From an uncultured Campylobacter sp. (GTDB taxonomy: Bacteria > Campylobacterota > Campylobacteria > Campylobacterales > Campylobacteraceae), in the NCBI RefSeq assembly GCF_938018145.1, contig NZ_CALIII010000013.1, positions 1-15,882 on the forward strand: 15,882 bases of DNA. The letters run 5' to 3'. Positions 7,290-14,563 of the stretch are shown piece after piece. The notes beneath the pieces were generated by a model that worked only from the letters and a program-made list of their open reading frames with translations, searched no databases and had not been told where the DNA came from. Position numbers and translations under genes: made by a program. Each line of letters starts with the position of its first letter. Position 1 is the stretch's first letter.

Positions 7290-7973
7290 ATGAGCTTTTA
7301 CACCGTATTTATCTTAATTGCTTTGCCCGCATATCTTTTATTATTCGACCTGCACAATACTTATATTTTCGCGCCGCGAGTTTTTAAACAAAAACCGAGC
7401 TTTTTTAGATTTTCTAGCGAGCAAATTTATCATATAGAGTATGTCTACGTAAACAAAGTAGAGAGCGAGGAGAAAATCACCCTCGTAAAAGACGTAGAAA
7501 AGGTCTATTTTTGCGTTATAAGCGAGCTTGATAGGAGATACGGCAGATTTCACTTTTTTACCCCGTATCAGCTCTATAAAAAGTCCTCTATCGGCGTGCA
7601 TTTTAACAAAACGAAAGACTTTATAAGATATCTTTTGGTTTATTTGATATTTGCGCTACCGTTTAAAATCTATAAACTCAAAAAATCCGGCGAACCGCTA
7701 TGGCTACTGCGTAAAAATTTCGTCATTAGGATGAAAAATAGAAATTATTTTTTGGTAAATTGCTATAGCAGAGATGATTATTTTGAGTTGTTGCGGTATT
7801 TTCGGGCAAACAAAATCCCCGTGGAGGACAAGACGAAATTTATGCCGCAAGCTCAAAGGTCTGCGATATTTTTCGAGGACAAACACGAGGTCTGGAGCGA
7901 CGATCCAAACGATACGGAAATACCAAAAGACGACTGGAGACGTAAGATGAGGCGGTTTTTTAGTTTAGAGTAA
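7290..7973 (+). CDS. Hypothetical membrane protein, possibly N-terminally broken
   Basis: I do not recognise this protein (227 residues from the ATG at 7290; the frame is open from a TTG at 7269). It starts with a hydrophobic helix (FILIALPAYLLLF), followed by an aromatic and charged region, a second hydrophobic stretch near residues 111-128 (YLLVYLIFALPF), a basic segment, and a section NYFLVNCYSRDDYFELLRYF that is vaguely like the end of a bacterial PH-like domain (weak inference). The C-terminus is hydrophilic and ends in a basic cluster. No ribosome binding site precedes 7269 or 7290, whereas a good one lies before the upstream fragment at 7176, so the 5' end is probably damaged. The gene is visibly richer in A and T than its neighbours, which fits an accessory gene. 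Confidence 0.6.
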   Translation: MSFYTVFILIALPAYLLLFDLHNTYIFAPRVFKQKPSFFRFSSEQIYHIEYVYVNKVESEEKITLVKDVEKVYFCVISELDRRYGRFHFFTPYQLYKKSSIGVHFNKTKDFIRYLLVYLIFALPFKIYKLKKSGEPLWLLRKNFVIRMKNRNYFLVNCYSRDDYFELLRYFRANKIPVEDKTKFMPQAQRSAIFFEDKHEVWSDDPNDTEIPKDDWRRKMRRFFSLE

Positions 7974-8107
7974 GTTAGGCTTGAGTTTTTTGTCAAATTT
8001 GCGTATAAAATTGCTTTTAGTTGTCGCGCGGCTTTTGCCTCTTAAATTTTTTATCAAATTTTGCCGCTCGAATTAGCCCCTAGCAAACGCAAATTTTACA
8101 AATAAAA

Positions 8108-9340
8108 TCATCTTTTTATCTCCAAATTTATCTTGCCGTTTGCCTCTGAAAATTTATATTCCAGCTCGTTTGAGCGATAGGTTATGCTTTTATTCTTGCA
8201 AATTTGCTTCTCGCGAGATGCTATCTTTTCTAGCATCGGCGGTAGCTCCTTGGCGATCAAAAGCTTGATAGACATCTCTAGGCCGTGCGTTAGCTTTTTG
8301 AGAAATCTACCGTCAAGCTCGCTCTCGTCTTTTATCATATGCAAGGTTGCGTCAAAGCCGAGCTTTCCTAGCTCCTCGTAGAACTGTGCCTTTTCCTCGG
8401 GCGGCGAGCAGTGATCGTTTACGGCGCAGTGGTAGCCGACGTAGATAGGCTTTGGATACTCGCTTTGGACTTTTAGATGCGCGGCGTCTAGGGCGTTTCG
8501 TATATCTTCGCGCGCCTGCGAGAAATATCGAGGCGAGGATTTATCTAGTAGCGTCCACATCGTTTTGGTAAAGACGTAAATTTTGATATTTTTAAAATAT
8601 ATATCGGTTGAGTATTCGCGAAATTTGAGATAATCCGCCTCTTTGCCTAGGCCTATGAGCTCCCAGTTTAGCTTCGCGTAGCTGCTGTTGTCGATGAGAC
8701 CGTCCACGAGCCACGGTGCAAATTTGGCTGCTAAGGCGTTTATGTATGCGCCGTGCGAGCTGCCGACTAGGACCACGGGCAGCTCGTCTATATCTGTTGC
8801 TGGTTTAAACGGCGGATCTGCCTTGATAAAAAGTGCGGCATTTATCACGTCTTGGGCCTGCATAACGCCGAAATTTTGATACTCGTTTTTGGTCGGTTGC
8901 AGCGTTACGGATATTTCTAATTTAAAATCGCTCGGCAAACCGCCGCTTGATTTTATATTGCCCAGATAGGCATCTAGCACTGAGAGTTCGCCGTAGCTGA
9001 TATCGCTTGGGATCTCTATGCCGATTTTCGAGCATTTGTTTTTAAGGATGATTTGGTCTAAATCGTTTAAAAAATAGGTTGCCCCCGTTTGCGGCCTGTT
9101 GCCGATACAGTGGTAGTTCGGACTCGCTACTGCTACGCTAAATTCGCTAGCTACGAACTGCGCTAAATGCTCTCTATAGTTTTCATTCGCATCGCCGCCA
9201 AGACCCGGCACTATAAAAACGAGGGCCCTAATCGCCTTTTCATCGTCGTAGCATAGCTTAAATTCTAACACGGATTCTCGCTTTAGGCCAAGCCCTACAT
9301 CGTCGCAGGATGGGATCTCGTATGTTTTATTTATTATCAT
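8108..9340 (-). CDS. DUF2920 family protein, alpha/beta-hydrolase-like
   Basis: This 410-residue protein resembles the DUF2920 family, found mainly in Campylobacter and, as I recall, often among flagellar or surface modification genes in C. jejuni. It shows alpha/beta-hydrolase features: the segment VFIVPGLGGDANENY (about 41-55) resembling an oxyanion loop, the nucleophile elbow VVLVGSSHGAYINALAAKF with GSSHG at 193-197 (Ser195), a candidate acid in VGYHCAVNDHCSPPEE (Asp309), and a candidate His352 in LTHGLEMS. SPNYHCIGNRPQTGATYF (about 73-90) is typical of the family. There is no signal peptide, so it is probably cytoplasmic. GAGG precedes the ATG by eight bases. It stands alone between a possibly broken gene and fabH, in convergent orientation to the former. 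The substrate is unknown. No homopolymer tract for phase variation is visible. Confidence 0.8.
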   Translation of the reverse strand: MIINKTYEIPSCDDVGLGLKRESVLEFKLCYDDEKAIRALVFIVPGLGGDANENYREHLAQFVASEFSVAVASPNYHCIGNRPQTGATYFLNDLDQIILKNKCSKIGIEIPSDISYGELSVLDAYLGNIKSSGGLPSDFKLEISVTLQPTKNEYQNFGVMQAQDVINAALFIKADPPFKPATDIDELPVVLVGSSHGAYINALAAKFAPWLVDGLIDNSSYAKLNWELIGLGKEADYLKFREYSTDIYFKNIKIYVFTKTMWTLLDKSSPRYFSQAREDIRNALDAAHLKVQSEYPKPIYVGYHCAVNDHCSPPEEKAQFYEELGKLGFDATLHMIKDESELDGRFLKKLTHGLEMSIKLLIAKELPPMLEKIASREKQICKNKSITYRSNELEYKFSEANGKINLEIKR

Positions 9341-9483
9341 GATTCGGCCTCGGAAATAATACGTTTATCATATGCGCACTTGGCTAAATTTGATAAATTT
9401 TAATGACCGATGGGCGTTTTTGTGTTGATTGTTGTTGGGTTATGAAATTGATTTAAATTTTGATAGCAATCTATCTGTTAAAA

Positions 9484-10443
9484 TTATTTTTCGTAGCCTT
9501 TGCCGCCGAATTTGAGTAAAGCCGAACCCCAAGTAAAGCCGCCGCCGAATGCGTCCAATAAAAGCAAATCGCCTTTTTTAAGTCTATCCGCTTCATATGC
9601 GTCATTCATCGCCATAGGTATAGAGGCTGAGCTTGTGTTGCCGTATTTTCCGATGGTTATGACGCACTGCTCGTTTGTAAAATTTAAGCGCTGCTTGACT
9701 GCTTCGATGATGCGTAAATTTGCCTGATGAGGTATAAAAAGATCGATTTTATCGCTTGAAATTTGATTTTTTTCTAGGATATCTACGACGTCTTTGGTTA
9801 GCGTCTGGACTGCGATTTTAAAGACTTCATTGCCCGACATCTTGATAAATTTCTCTTCGCCACCTGGAGTTATGAGCAGGTTTGCGTAGTTACCGTCGGC
9901 TGCAGTGTGAACGTCGATTATTTCGTTTTCTTCGCTAGCGCTTACGACCGCGGCACCTGCTCCGTCGCCAAATAGTATGCAAGTCGTTCTGTCCGTCCAG
10001 TCGACGATCTTACTTAGTTTTTCGGCTCCGATTATCAATACGTTTTTTTTGCTTCCGCTTTCAATCAGTGATTTTGCTAGCTCAAGCAGATAAATAAAAC
10101 CCGTGCAGGCTGCGCTTATATCAAATGCCGTAATGGCATTTATACCTAAATTTTTGGCGATCTTGCACGCCGTCGAAGGCATACAAAAGTGATCGGGCGA
10201 GATGGTTGCGCAGATAACCGCATCGATATCTTTTGCCGTCAAATTTGCTCTTTCAAGCGCTATTTGTGCCGCTTTCGTGCCAAGATCGCTCGTGTCTTCA
10301 TCTTGCGCTATGCGTCTTTGGCTGATGCCGGTGCGTTTAACTATCCATTCGTCGCTAGTTTCCACCATTTTTTCAAGGTCGAAATTTGTTAAAATTTTAG
10401 GTGGAGCGTATGCGGCTATGGATATTAGCGAGGCTTTTGGCAT
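9484..10443 (-). CDS. fabH: Beta-ketoacyl-ACP synthase III
   Basis: FabH condenses acetyl-CoA with malonyl-ACP to begin type II fatty acid synthesis. The 319-residue protein has the full catalytic triad: Cys113 in [11 protein letters not shown], His239 in [10 protein letters not shown] and Asn269 in [13 protein letters not shown]. It also carries [16 protein letters not shown] (about 31-46), which helps bind CoA, and the glycine-rich FGDGAGAAV (158-166) and [12 protein letters not shown] near the end. Length is normal. It starts at ATG 19 bases after plsX with a weak ribosome binding site (AAAGA). It is the last gene of the ndk-DUF177-rpmF-plsX-fabH operon. A plsX-fabH pairing is common and couples phospholipid and fatty acid synthesis. 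Confidence 0.97.
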   Translation of the reverse strand: MPKASLISIAAYAPPKILTNFDLEKMVETSDEWIVKRTGISQRRIAQDEDTSDLGTKAAQIALERANLTAKDIDAVICATISPDHFCMPSTACKIAKNLGINAITAFDISAACTGFIYLLELAKSLIESGSKKNVLIIGAEKLSKIVDWTDRTTCILFGDGAGAAVVSASEENEIIDVHTAADGNYANLLITPGGEEKFIKMSGNEVFKIAVQTLTKDVVDILEKNQISSDKIDLFIPHQANLRIIEAVKQRLNFTNEQCVITIGKYGNTSSASIPMAMNDAYEADRLKKGDLLLLDAFGGGFTWGSALLKFGGKGYEK

Positions 10444-10462
10444 TAAATTTTTCTTTGTAATT

Positions 10463-11452
10463 TCATTTTGCGAAGTGCGAAAGCTCGTCTTCGATGACTT
10501 TATTTATATCGGAGTTTGCGAATTTTAGAGCTTGAAATATCGCATTTTTAATAGCTTTTGGAGTGCTTTTGCCGTGGCTTATTATGACGCAGCCGTTCAC
10601 GCCAAGTAGCGGTGCGCCGCCATATTCGTCGTAATCAACTTGCTGTTTTAGAGTTTTAAAAACTTTTTTCATGAGAAGCGAGCCTGCTATGGCGACCGGG
10701 GATTTTTTAACATGTTTTTTGATGATTTTAGTTATCGCGTCAGCTACGCCTTCGCTTGTTTTTAGTAGGATATTTCCGACGAATCCATCGCAAATAACGA
10801 CATCGACGCTTCCGTCAAAAACCTGATTTCCTTCGGCGTTGCCTACGAAGCTATCAAGTTTTGAGATCATTTCAAATGCTTCTTTAGTTGCCTCGTTGCC
10901 CTTACTGCTCTCTTCGCCGTTAGATAAAAGTCCTAGTTTAGGGGATTTTATTTTTAAAATTTCTTTTGCGTAGGCTTCGCCCATTATCGCAAATTGAAAT
11001 AGATGCTCCGGCCTACAGTCCACGTTTGCGCCGACGTCCAAAACTAGCGTGTTGCCGCCGGTTACGTTTGGCATTAGCGTCGCTATCGCCGGGCGCGAGA
11101 CGTTTTTAAGCCGTCCGACTCGAAGCGTGGCAAGACTCATCGTAGCTCCGCTGTGTCCTGCCGAAACTACGGCCATAGTTTGTTTATTTTTAAGTAGCTC
11201 GATAGCCTTAAAAATACTGCTTTCTTTTCGCTTTAACGCATCGGTGGCGCCGTCGCTCATAGAAACGACCTCGTCGGCTTGAATAAATTTTACGTATTGT
11301 TTTAAATTTTGCGGAACGAGGCTTTCTAAAATTTTCGTATCGCCTACCAAAACGGCTTCAAATTTTACTTCTTTTAAAGCCTCGATCACGCCGCCGATAA
11401 TAGGTTGCGGACCGAAGTCGCCGCCCATCGCGTCAATGCAAATGCTGGTCAT
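10463..11452 (-). CDS. plsX: Phosphate acyltransferase PlsX
   Basis: PlsX makes acyl-phosphate from acyl-ACP, feeding PlsY for the first step of phospholipid synthesis; it acts at the inner face of the membrane. The 329-residue protein has the family opening [16 protein letters not shown] (about 4-19), [18 protein letters not shown] (about 63-80), [13 protein letters not shown] (about 96-108), [18 protein letters not shown] and the C-terminal [21 protein letters not shown]. Length is normal. It starts at ATG five bases after the rpmF stop, and its only plausible ribosome binding site (GGAG) lies inside the end of rpmF at a long spacing, so coupled translation is likely. The rpmF-plsX-fabH order is widely conserved. 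Confidence 0.97.
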   Translation of the reverse strand: MTSICIDAMGGDFGPQPIIGGVIEALKEVKFEAVLVGDTKILESLVPQNLKQYVKFIQADEVVSMSDGATDALKRKESSIFKAIELLKNKQTMAVVSAGHSGATMSLATLRVGRLKNVSRPAIATLMPNVTGGNTLVLDVGANVDCRPEHLFQFAIMGEAYAKEILKIKSPKLGLLSNGEESSKGNEATKEAFEMISKLDSFVGNAEGNQVFDGSVDVVICDGFVGNILLKTSEGVADAITKIIKKHVKKSPVAIAGSLLMKKVFKTLKQQVDYDEYGGAPLLGVNGCVIISHGKSTPKAIKNAIFQALKFANSDINKVIEDELSHFAK

Positions 11453-11457
11453 TTGTA

Positions 11458-11604
11458 TTAATACTCTCCGGTAGTTTTATTTACGCGGTGAGGCATTTTC
11501 CATGAGCCGTCTTTATCTTTTACGGGAACCGGAAGCGTTACTTTGTAGTGCGTTCTTCTCTTTGCCGCGCGAGTATGACTTACTCTTCGTTTAGGTACTG
11601 CCAT
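11458..11604 (-). CDS. rpmF: 50S ribosomal protein L32
   Basis: A 48-codon reading frame starts with ATG at 11604-11602 and ends with TAA at 11460-11458. The protein opens [20 protein letters not shown], the classic basic N-terminus of L32, and ends [11 protein letters not shown]. It contains no cysteine, so it is the zinc-free form of L32. A very good ribosome binding site, AAAGGAG, precedes the ATG. It lies 11 bases after the DUF177 gene and 5 bases before plsX. The DUF177-rpmF linkage is widespread and suggests co-expression for ribosome assembly. Confidence 0.96.
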   Translation of the reverse strand: MAVPKRRVSHTRAAKRRTHYKVTLPVPVKDKDGSWKMPHRVNKTTGEY

Positions 11605-11615
11605 TTTATTCTCCT

Positions 11616-11972
11616 TTATAGATTTTTACATTTATCACAATAAAAATAATCGCTCTTAAAAGCTTCTATTTCGCTTGTTAATACTTCTTCTAAATTTATA
11701 AAACCGTCGAAAAACTCAACTACATCGTCGAGGTTTTCTTCTTTATCTTTATAAATTCCGTCGCTTAATATCAAATTTACATCTTCATCAAGCTTTAAAT
11801 TTATATCTTCGCCGCATCGGTCGCAGTTGTGAGCTATCTCACCTACGATCTTACCTTTGCAACTAACTAAATTTTGGGTTACTCTTTTTAGTTCGCCGTT
11901 AAAATTTAGCCCGTCCGAGTTTAGCTCGAACGGCATTTGATTATTTGTGATTTTGGCGAAAGATATTTTCAA
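11616..11972 (-). CDS. DUF177 (YceD) family protein with two CxxC pairs
   Basis: This 118-residue protein is placed in the DUF177/YceD family by its position directly upstream of rpmF and by its pattern: an N-terminal strand region, [21 protein letters not shown] around residues 48-68, an acidic middle ([14 protein letters not shown]), [14 protein letters not shown], and the C-terminal [10 protein letters not shown]. Two CxxC pairs (Cys50/Cys53 and Cys112/Cys115) suggest metal binding. Related proteins are linked to 23S rRNA and large-subunit assembly. The start appears to be TTG at 11972-11970 with only a weak AGG upstream; the next ATG (codon 13) would remove a conserved-looking start. It lies 14 bases after ndk. 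Confidence 0.85.
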   Translation of the reverse strand: MKISFAKITNNQMPFELNSDGLNFNGELKRVTQNLVSCKGKIVGEIAHNCDRCGEDINLKLDEDVNLILSDGIYKDKEENLDDVVEFFDGFINLEEVLTSEIEAFKSDYFYCDKCKNL

Positions 11973-11986
11973 AATTTAACCTAAAT

Positions 11987-12400
11987 TTAGCAAATTTCTC
12001 TTGTCGCAAAGAAAAACGCAATCTCGTTTTTAGCGTTTTCTAGGCTGTCGCTACCGTGAACGGCATTTGCGTCGATGCTCTCTGCAAAGTCGGCTCTAAT
12101 AGTGCCAGGTTTTGCTTCTTTTGGGTTTGTTGCGCCCATTAGATCGCGATTTTTAGCTACCGCGTCGTCGCCCTCAAGAACCATAACTACGACCGGTCCG
12201 CTCACCATAAAATCAACCAAATCGTTGAAGAAAGGTCTGTCTTTGTGAACTGCGTAGAAAGCTTTTGCGTCGCATTTGCTTAGTTTGACTTTTTTCATAG
12301 CGGCGATTCTTAGTCCGTTGCTTTCGAATCTATCCACGATTTTTCCGATAACGCCCTTTTTTACGGCATCAGGCTTAATAATAGAAAGCGTTTGCTGCAT
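11987..12400 (-). CDS. ndk: Nucleoside diphosphate kinase
   Basis: Ndk transfers the gamma phosphate between nucleoside triphosphates and diphosphates through a phosphohistidine. The 137-residue protein shows [17 protein letters not shown] (about 5-21), [24 protein letters not shown] (about 48-71), [20 protein letters not shown], and the active site NAVHGSDS with His115. Length is normal for bacterial Ndk. A ribosome binding site AAAGGA lies upstream. It is the first gene of the operon running to fabH, behind a strong extended -10 promoter, and is separated from fdxA by a terminator-like hairpin. Confidence 0.97.
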   Translation of the reverse strand: MQQTLSIIKPDAVKKGVIGKIVDRFESNGLRIAAMKKVKLSKCDAKAFYAVHKDRPFFNDLVDFMVSGPVVVMVLEGDDAVAKNRDLMGATNPKEAKPGTIRADFAESIDANAVHGSDSLENAKNEIAFFFATREIC

Positions 12401-12434
12401 AAAATTTCCTTTTTGTGGTTTTTATAAGGCGGTG

Positions 12435-12443
12435 ATTATATCA
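12435..12443 (-). promoter_or_regulatory. Extended -10 promoter for the ndk-DUF177-rpmF-plsX-fabH operon
   Basis: The minus strand reads TGATATAAT, a perfect extended -10, 35-43 bases before the ndk ATG and preceded by a run of T. The same nine bases occur at the ahpC promoter. No -35 box is visible, as is usual in Campylobacter. Confidence 0.75.
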
Positions 12444-12464
12444 AAAAAAAATTAAATTTCAAAA

Positions 12465-12485
12465 TAAGCCCCGCAAAAGGGCTTA
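12465..12485 (-). terminator. Intrinsic terminator of fdxA
   Basis: TAAGCCC (12465-12471) and GGGCTTA (12479-12485) pair around a 7-base loop. On the minus strand the hairpin starts 11 bases after the fdxA stop and is followed by TTTTG and, a little further, a run of nine T. Confidence 0.65.
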
Positions 12486-12495
12486 GATGCGAAGT

Positions 12496-12780
12496 TTACG
12501 AGATGACGGCCGTTTCGCCCGTTCTCATATCTACAGTTATCTCGGCGCGAGAAGGCTGTCCTGCAAAAGGAGCGTCCCAAACGATGCAGCCGTCGGTCGG
12601 ACAGGCTGAGGCGCATGCCGGCTCGTCGTTAAATCCTACGCACTCGACGCATTTATCGGCATAGACGTAGTATGCGTCCTCGCCGGTCGGGTTATCCGCG
12701 TCGTCTACGATAGCGCTCGTCGGGCACTCGTCGATGCATGAGCCGCAGCTGATGCAAATATCTGTTATTTTTACTGCCAT
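12496..12780 (-). CDS. fdxA: 2[4Fe-4S] ferredoxin, FdxA type
   Basis: This 94-residue ferredoxin carries two cluster motifs. The first is Cys9-Cys12-Cys15 with Cys19-Pro (CISCGSCIDECP). The second has Cys44, Cys47, Cys56 and Cys60-Pro, with eight residues between Cys47 and Cys56, plus an extra Cys65. The long second loop and C-terminal extension are typical of Allochromatium-type ferredoxins of low potential. In C. jejuni the equivalent gene is divergent from ahpC, is iron-induced and contributes to aerotolerance (established for that species; inferred here). The ribosome binding site AAGGAT precedes the ATG. It is probably transcribed alone, given the terminator downstream. Confidence 0.93.
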   Translation of the reverse strand: MAVKITDICISCGSCIDECPTSAIVDDADNPTGEDAYYVYADKCVECVGFNDEPACASACPTDGCIVWDAPFAGQPSRAEITVDMRTGETAVIS

Positions 12781-12810
12781 TTTTTATCCTTTTTGGTCAA
12801 AATTTTCGCA

Positions 12811-12819
12811 AGAATATCA
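12811..12819 (-). promoter_or_regulatory. Possible extended -10 of fdxA
   Basis: The minus strand reads TGATATTCT, 31-39 bases before the fdxA ATG. The hexamer TATTCT deviates at two positions from TATAAT, which would fit a regulated promoter. It overlaps the left arm of an 8-bp inverted repeat. Confidence 0.45.
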
Positions 12820-12903
12820 AAAACTAAGTAAATTTGATATTAAATTTTTGCGTTAAATTTTAAAACGAAAACGTTAAATTTTTAGCTCTTTTTAATCTTT
12901 AGA

Positions 12904-12912
12904 TGATATAAT
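12904..12912 (+). promoter_or_regulatory. Extended -10 promoter of ahpC
   Basis: TGATATAAT lies 34-42 bases before the ahpC ATG, a perfect extended -10 with T-rich sequence upstream. The ribosome binding site AAGGAG at 12935-12940 is five bases from the ATG, consistent with strong expression. Confidence 0.75.
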
Positions 12913-12945
12913 TTCGCTACAAATAAAAATTATTAAGGAGAAAAA

Positions 12946-13545
12946 ATGTTAGTAACAAAAAAAGCACCTGATTTTACAGCTGCAGCAGTTTTAGGAAGCA
13001 ATCAAATCGTGAACGATTTCAACCTATATAAAAATATCGGCGAGAAGGGCGCAGTAGTATTTTTCTACCCTATGGACTTTACATTCGTTTGCCCTAGCGA
13101 GATCATCGCGTTTGATAAGAGATACGATGAGTTTAAAGCCCGCGGTATCGAAGTTATCGGCGTTTCGACAGATAACCAATTCTCTCACTTTGCGTGGAAA
13201 GAAACTCCGGTAAACAAAGGCGGCATCGGCCAAGTCCGCTTCCCGCTAGTAGCCGATATGACTAAGTCTATCGCTCGCGGTTTTGACGTACTTTTAGAGG
13301 ATGCGGGCGTCGCGCTTCGCGGTAGCTTCTTGCTTGATAAAGACGGCACCGTTCGCCACGCGGTCATCAACGACCTTCCGCTTGGAAGAAACATCGACGA
13401 GATGATAAGAATGGTCGATACGATGCTATTTACCAACGAGCACGGAGAGGTTTGCCCTGCCGGTTGGAACAAAGGCGATAAAGGCATGAAAGCCGATACC
13501 GCAGGCGTCGCAGACTACCTATCTCACAATGCGGATAAGCTATAA
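12946..13545 (+). CDS. ahpC: Alkyl hydroperoxide reductase C (2-Cys peroxiredoxin)
   Basis: AhpC reduces hydrogen peroxide, organic peroxides and peroxynitrite. The 199-residue protein has the peroxidatic Cys49 in YPMDFTFVCPSEIIAF and the resolving Cys170 in HGEVCPAGW, so it is a typical 2-Cys enzyme. The GGIG segment (92-95) and a C-terminal YL (191-192) correspond to the GGLG and YF motifs of peroxide-sensitive peroxiredoxins, with substitutions. No ahpF is adjacent, as is usual in Campylobacter, so a thioredoxin-type donor is likely. In C. jejuni ahpC is repressed by iron and PerR; the divergent control region here is consistent with this. A clean terminator follows the stop codon, so it is probably a single-gene transcript. 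Confidence 0.97.
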   Translation: MLVTKKAPDFTAAAVLGSNQIVNDFNLYKNIGEKGAVVFFYPMDFTFVCPSEIIAFDKRYDEFKARGIEVIGVSTDNQFSHFAWKETPVNKGGIGQVRFPLVADMTKSIARGFDVLLEDAGVALRGSFLLDKDGTVRHAVINDLPLGRNIDEMIRMVDTMLFTNEHGEVCPAGWNKGDKGMKADTAGVADYLSHNADKL

Positions 13546-13557
13546 TCATTTAAATTT

Positions 13558-13592
13558 AAGGGCGAACTCTCGCCCTTTTCTTCCCTTTTTTT
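13558..13592 (+). terminator. Intrinsic terminator of ahpC
   Basis: AAGGGCGA (13558-13565) and TCGCCCTT (13570-13577) form a perfect 8-bp stem with a 4-base loop (ACTC), followed by TTCTTCCC and a run of seven T. It starts 13 bases after the ahpC stop. Confidence 0.85.
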
Positions 13593-13657
13593 ACCCACTT
13601 TACAAAATTTTTAACAAAATACGCAAAAAATTTAAACTAAAAACAAAATAAATTTAC

Positions 13658-13663
13658 TATAAT
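13658..13663 (+). promoter_or_regulatory. -10 element for the PilZ gene
   Basis: A perfect TATAAT sits 39-44 bases before the ATG of the PilZ-domain gene, in sequence made almost only of A and T. It has no TG extension. Confidence 0.6.
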
Positions 13664-13701
13664 AGAGGCAATTTCTAAAATCTCGGAAGGAAAACCTCTA
13701 A

Positions 13702-14424
13702 ATGATCAACACTGACAACAGCGATTCTATGATCTTAGAAGGCGCTATTAGCGTATTTTCAAAGGCTCTAAAAGACAACCACCAAATTCATTTTTTAAAT
13801 TTATACAACGGCGTAAAGGTCGAGTGTCAAGGCAGCGTGATAGCCGTCGAGGATGAGACCGTGGTTTGCAAGGTAACGCTAGAGCAAATTTTGGCCATGA
13901 AAGAGGAAAAAAACGCCTACATCGTGCGCGACGAGTATTTTGCCGAAAATTTAAGAGCCGATATTGCGGGATTTGATTTGTCGAATTTGACCGTGACGCT
14001 TAGAGATTTTATCTACATGCACAACCTGCATGCAAATTTGCGAAAATATCAGCGCGTCTATCCAAATCGCTATACCAAGGTCTCTCTTGCTCAAAACGGT
14101 AGCGCAGTGCAGGGGAATTTATATGATATCTCCGAGGGCGGACTCGGCGTCGTTAGCGCCGATGACGGAGAGTTTAGGGACGGTGAGCAAGTAAACGCCA
14201 AATTTGAGCTCGGACTTTCTGACTGCGAAAGCGGATCTTGCGAAAAAGTAGACGTCGATATCGATCTAAAGCTAGTTACCGCGCTAAAATACAAAGGCGC
14301 CATGAGATACTGCTGCCAAGTGATGAACAAACAAAACGCGCATCAAAATATCGTAAAATTTACCGACAAGCGCGTAAAAGAAACTCTCGAAGAGCTAAAA
14401 GAGCAGCTAAAAACTTACCAATAA
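13702..14424 (+). CDS. PilZ domain protein
   Basis: This 240-residue soluble protein carries a C-terminal PilZ domain, a binding module for cyclic di-GMP. The two hallmark motifs are present: RxxxR as Arg114-Lys-Tyr-Gln-Arg118, and DxSxxG as Asp142-Ile-Ser144-Glu-Gly-Gly147 in GNLYDISEGGLGV, separated by about 24 residues as expected. The first 110 residues (containing FLNLYNGVKVECQG and VVCKVTLEQILAMKEEKNAYI) form an N-terminal domain that resembles a YcgR-N-like or PilZN fold (inference). The C-terminus is a charged helix. A GGAAGG ribosome binding site lies 11 bases before the ATG. It is flanked by terminators on both sides and so is monocistronic. No cyclase or phosphodiesterase is visible here. 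In C. jejuni, as I recall, flhB follows ahpC, so this position differs. Confidence 0.85.
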   Translation: MINTDNSDSMILEGAISVFSKALKDNHQIHFLNLYNGVKVECQGSVIAVEDETVVCKVTLEQILAMKEEKNAYIVRDEYFAENLRADIAGFDLSNLTVTLRDFIYMHNLHANLRKYQRVYPNRYTKVSLAQNGSAVQGNLYDISEGGLGVVSADDGEFRDGEQVNAKFELGLSDCESGSCEKVDVDIDLKLVTALKYKGAMRYCCQVMNKQNAHQNIVKFTDKRVKETLEELKEQLKTYQ

Positions 14425-14439
14425 ATTTAACGCAAAATT

Positions 14440-14468
14440 AAAAGGCGAGCCTTGCGCTTGCCTTTTTT
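14440..14468 (+). terminator. Intrinsic terminator of the PilZ gene
   Basis: AAAAGGCGAGC (14440-14450) pairs with GCTTGCCTTTT (14456-14466), an 11-bp stem including one G-T pair with a 5-base loop, running into six T. It begins 15 bases after the stop. Confidence 0.8.
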
Positions 14469-14533
14469 AAATTTTACCCGCTTCGATTTCAAATTTACCT
14501 CGTAGCTTCACCCGAAATTTAAACAAAAATCAG

Positions 14534-14539
14534 TAAAAT
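14534..14539 (+). promoter_or_regulatory. Possible -10 element for the HerA-like gene
   Basis: TAAAAT lies 25-30 bases before the ATG. It differs from TATAAT at one position and has no TG extension. Confidence 0.35.
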
Positions 14540-14563
14540 AGCCCAAAATCTACAAGGAAGCAC

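Larger units (their letters stand above)
12781..12945. promoter_or_regulatory. Divergent fdxA/ahpC control region
   Basis: This 165-base AT-rich gap separates two genes that are redox and iron controlled in C. jejuni. It contains the two promoters and two repeat structures: ATATCAAA/TTTGATAT (12814-12821 and 12833-12840), overlapping the fdxA -10 region, and a direct repeat CGTTAAATTTT (12851-12861 and 12872-12882) spaced exactly 21 bases, 25-56 bases upstream of the ahpC -10. Fur or PerR operators would be expected here, but I cannot confirm a consensus match by eye. Confidence 0.6.

Noticed and set aside
7995..8096. Inverted repeat AAATTTGCG / CGCAAATTT in the convergent gap
   Set aside because: Arms are only 9 bp, 84 bases apart and consist mostly of the abundant AAATTT word, so chance is likely.
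9341..9483. Expected terminator of the fabH operon
   Set aside because: Only a 5-bp stem (GATAG/CTATC) was found, without a following T-run, so no terminator is called in this gap.
10202..10528. Open frame on the plus strand opposite fabH and plsX
   Set aside because: It is a shadow of two certain genes and shows no family features.
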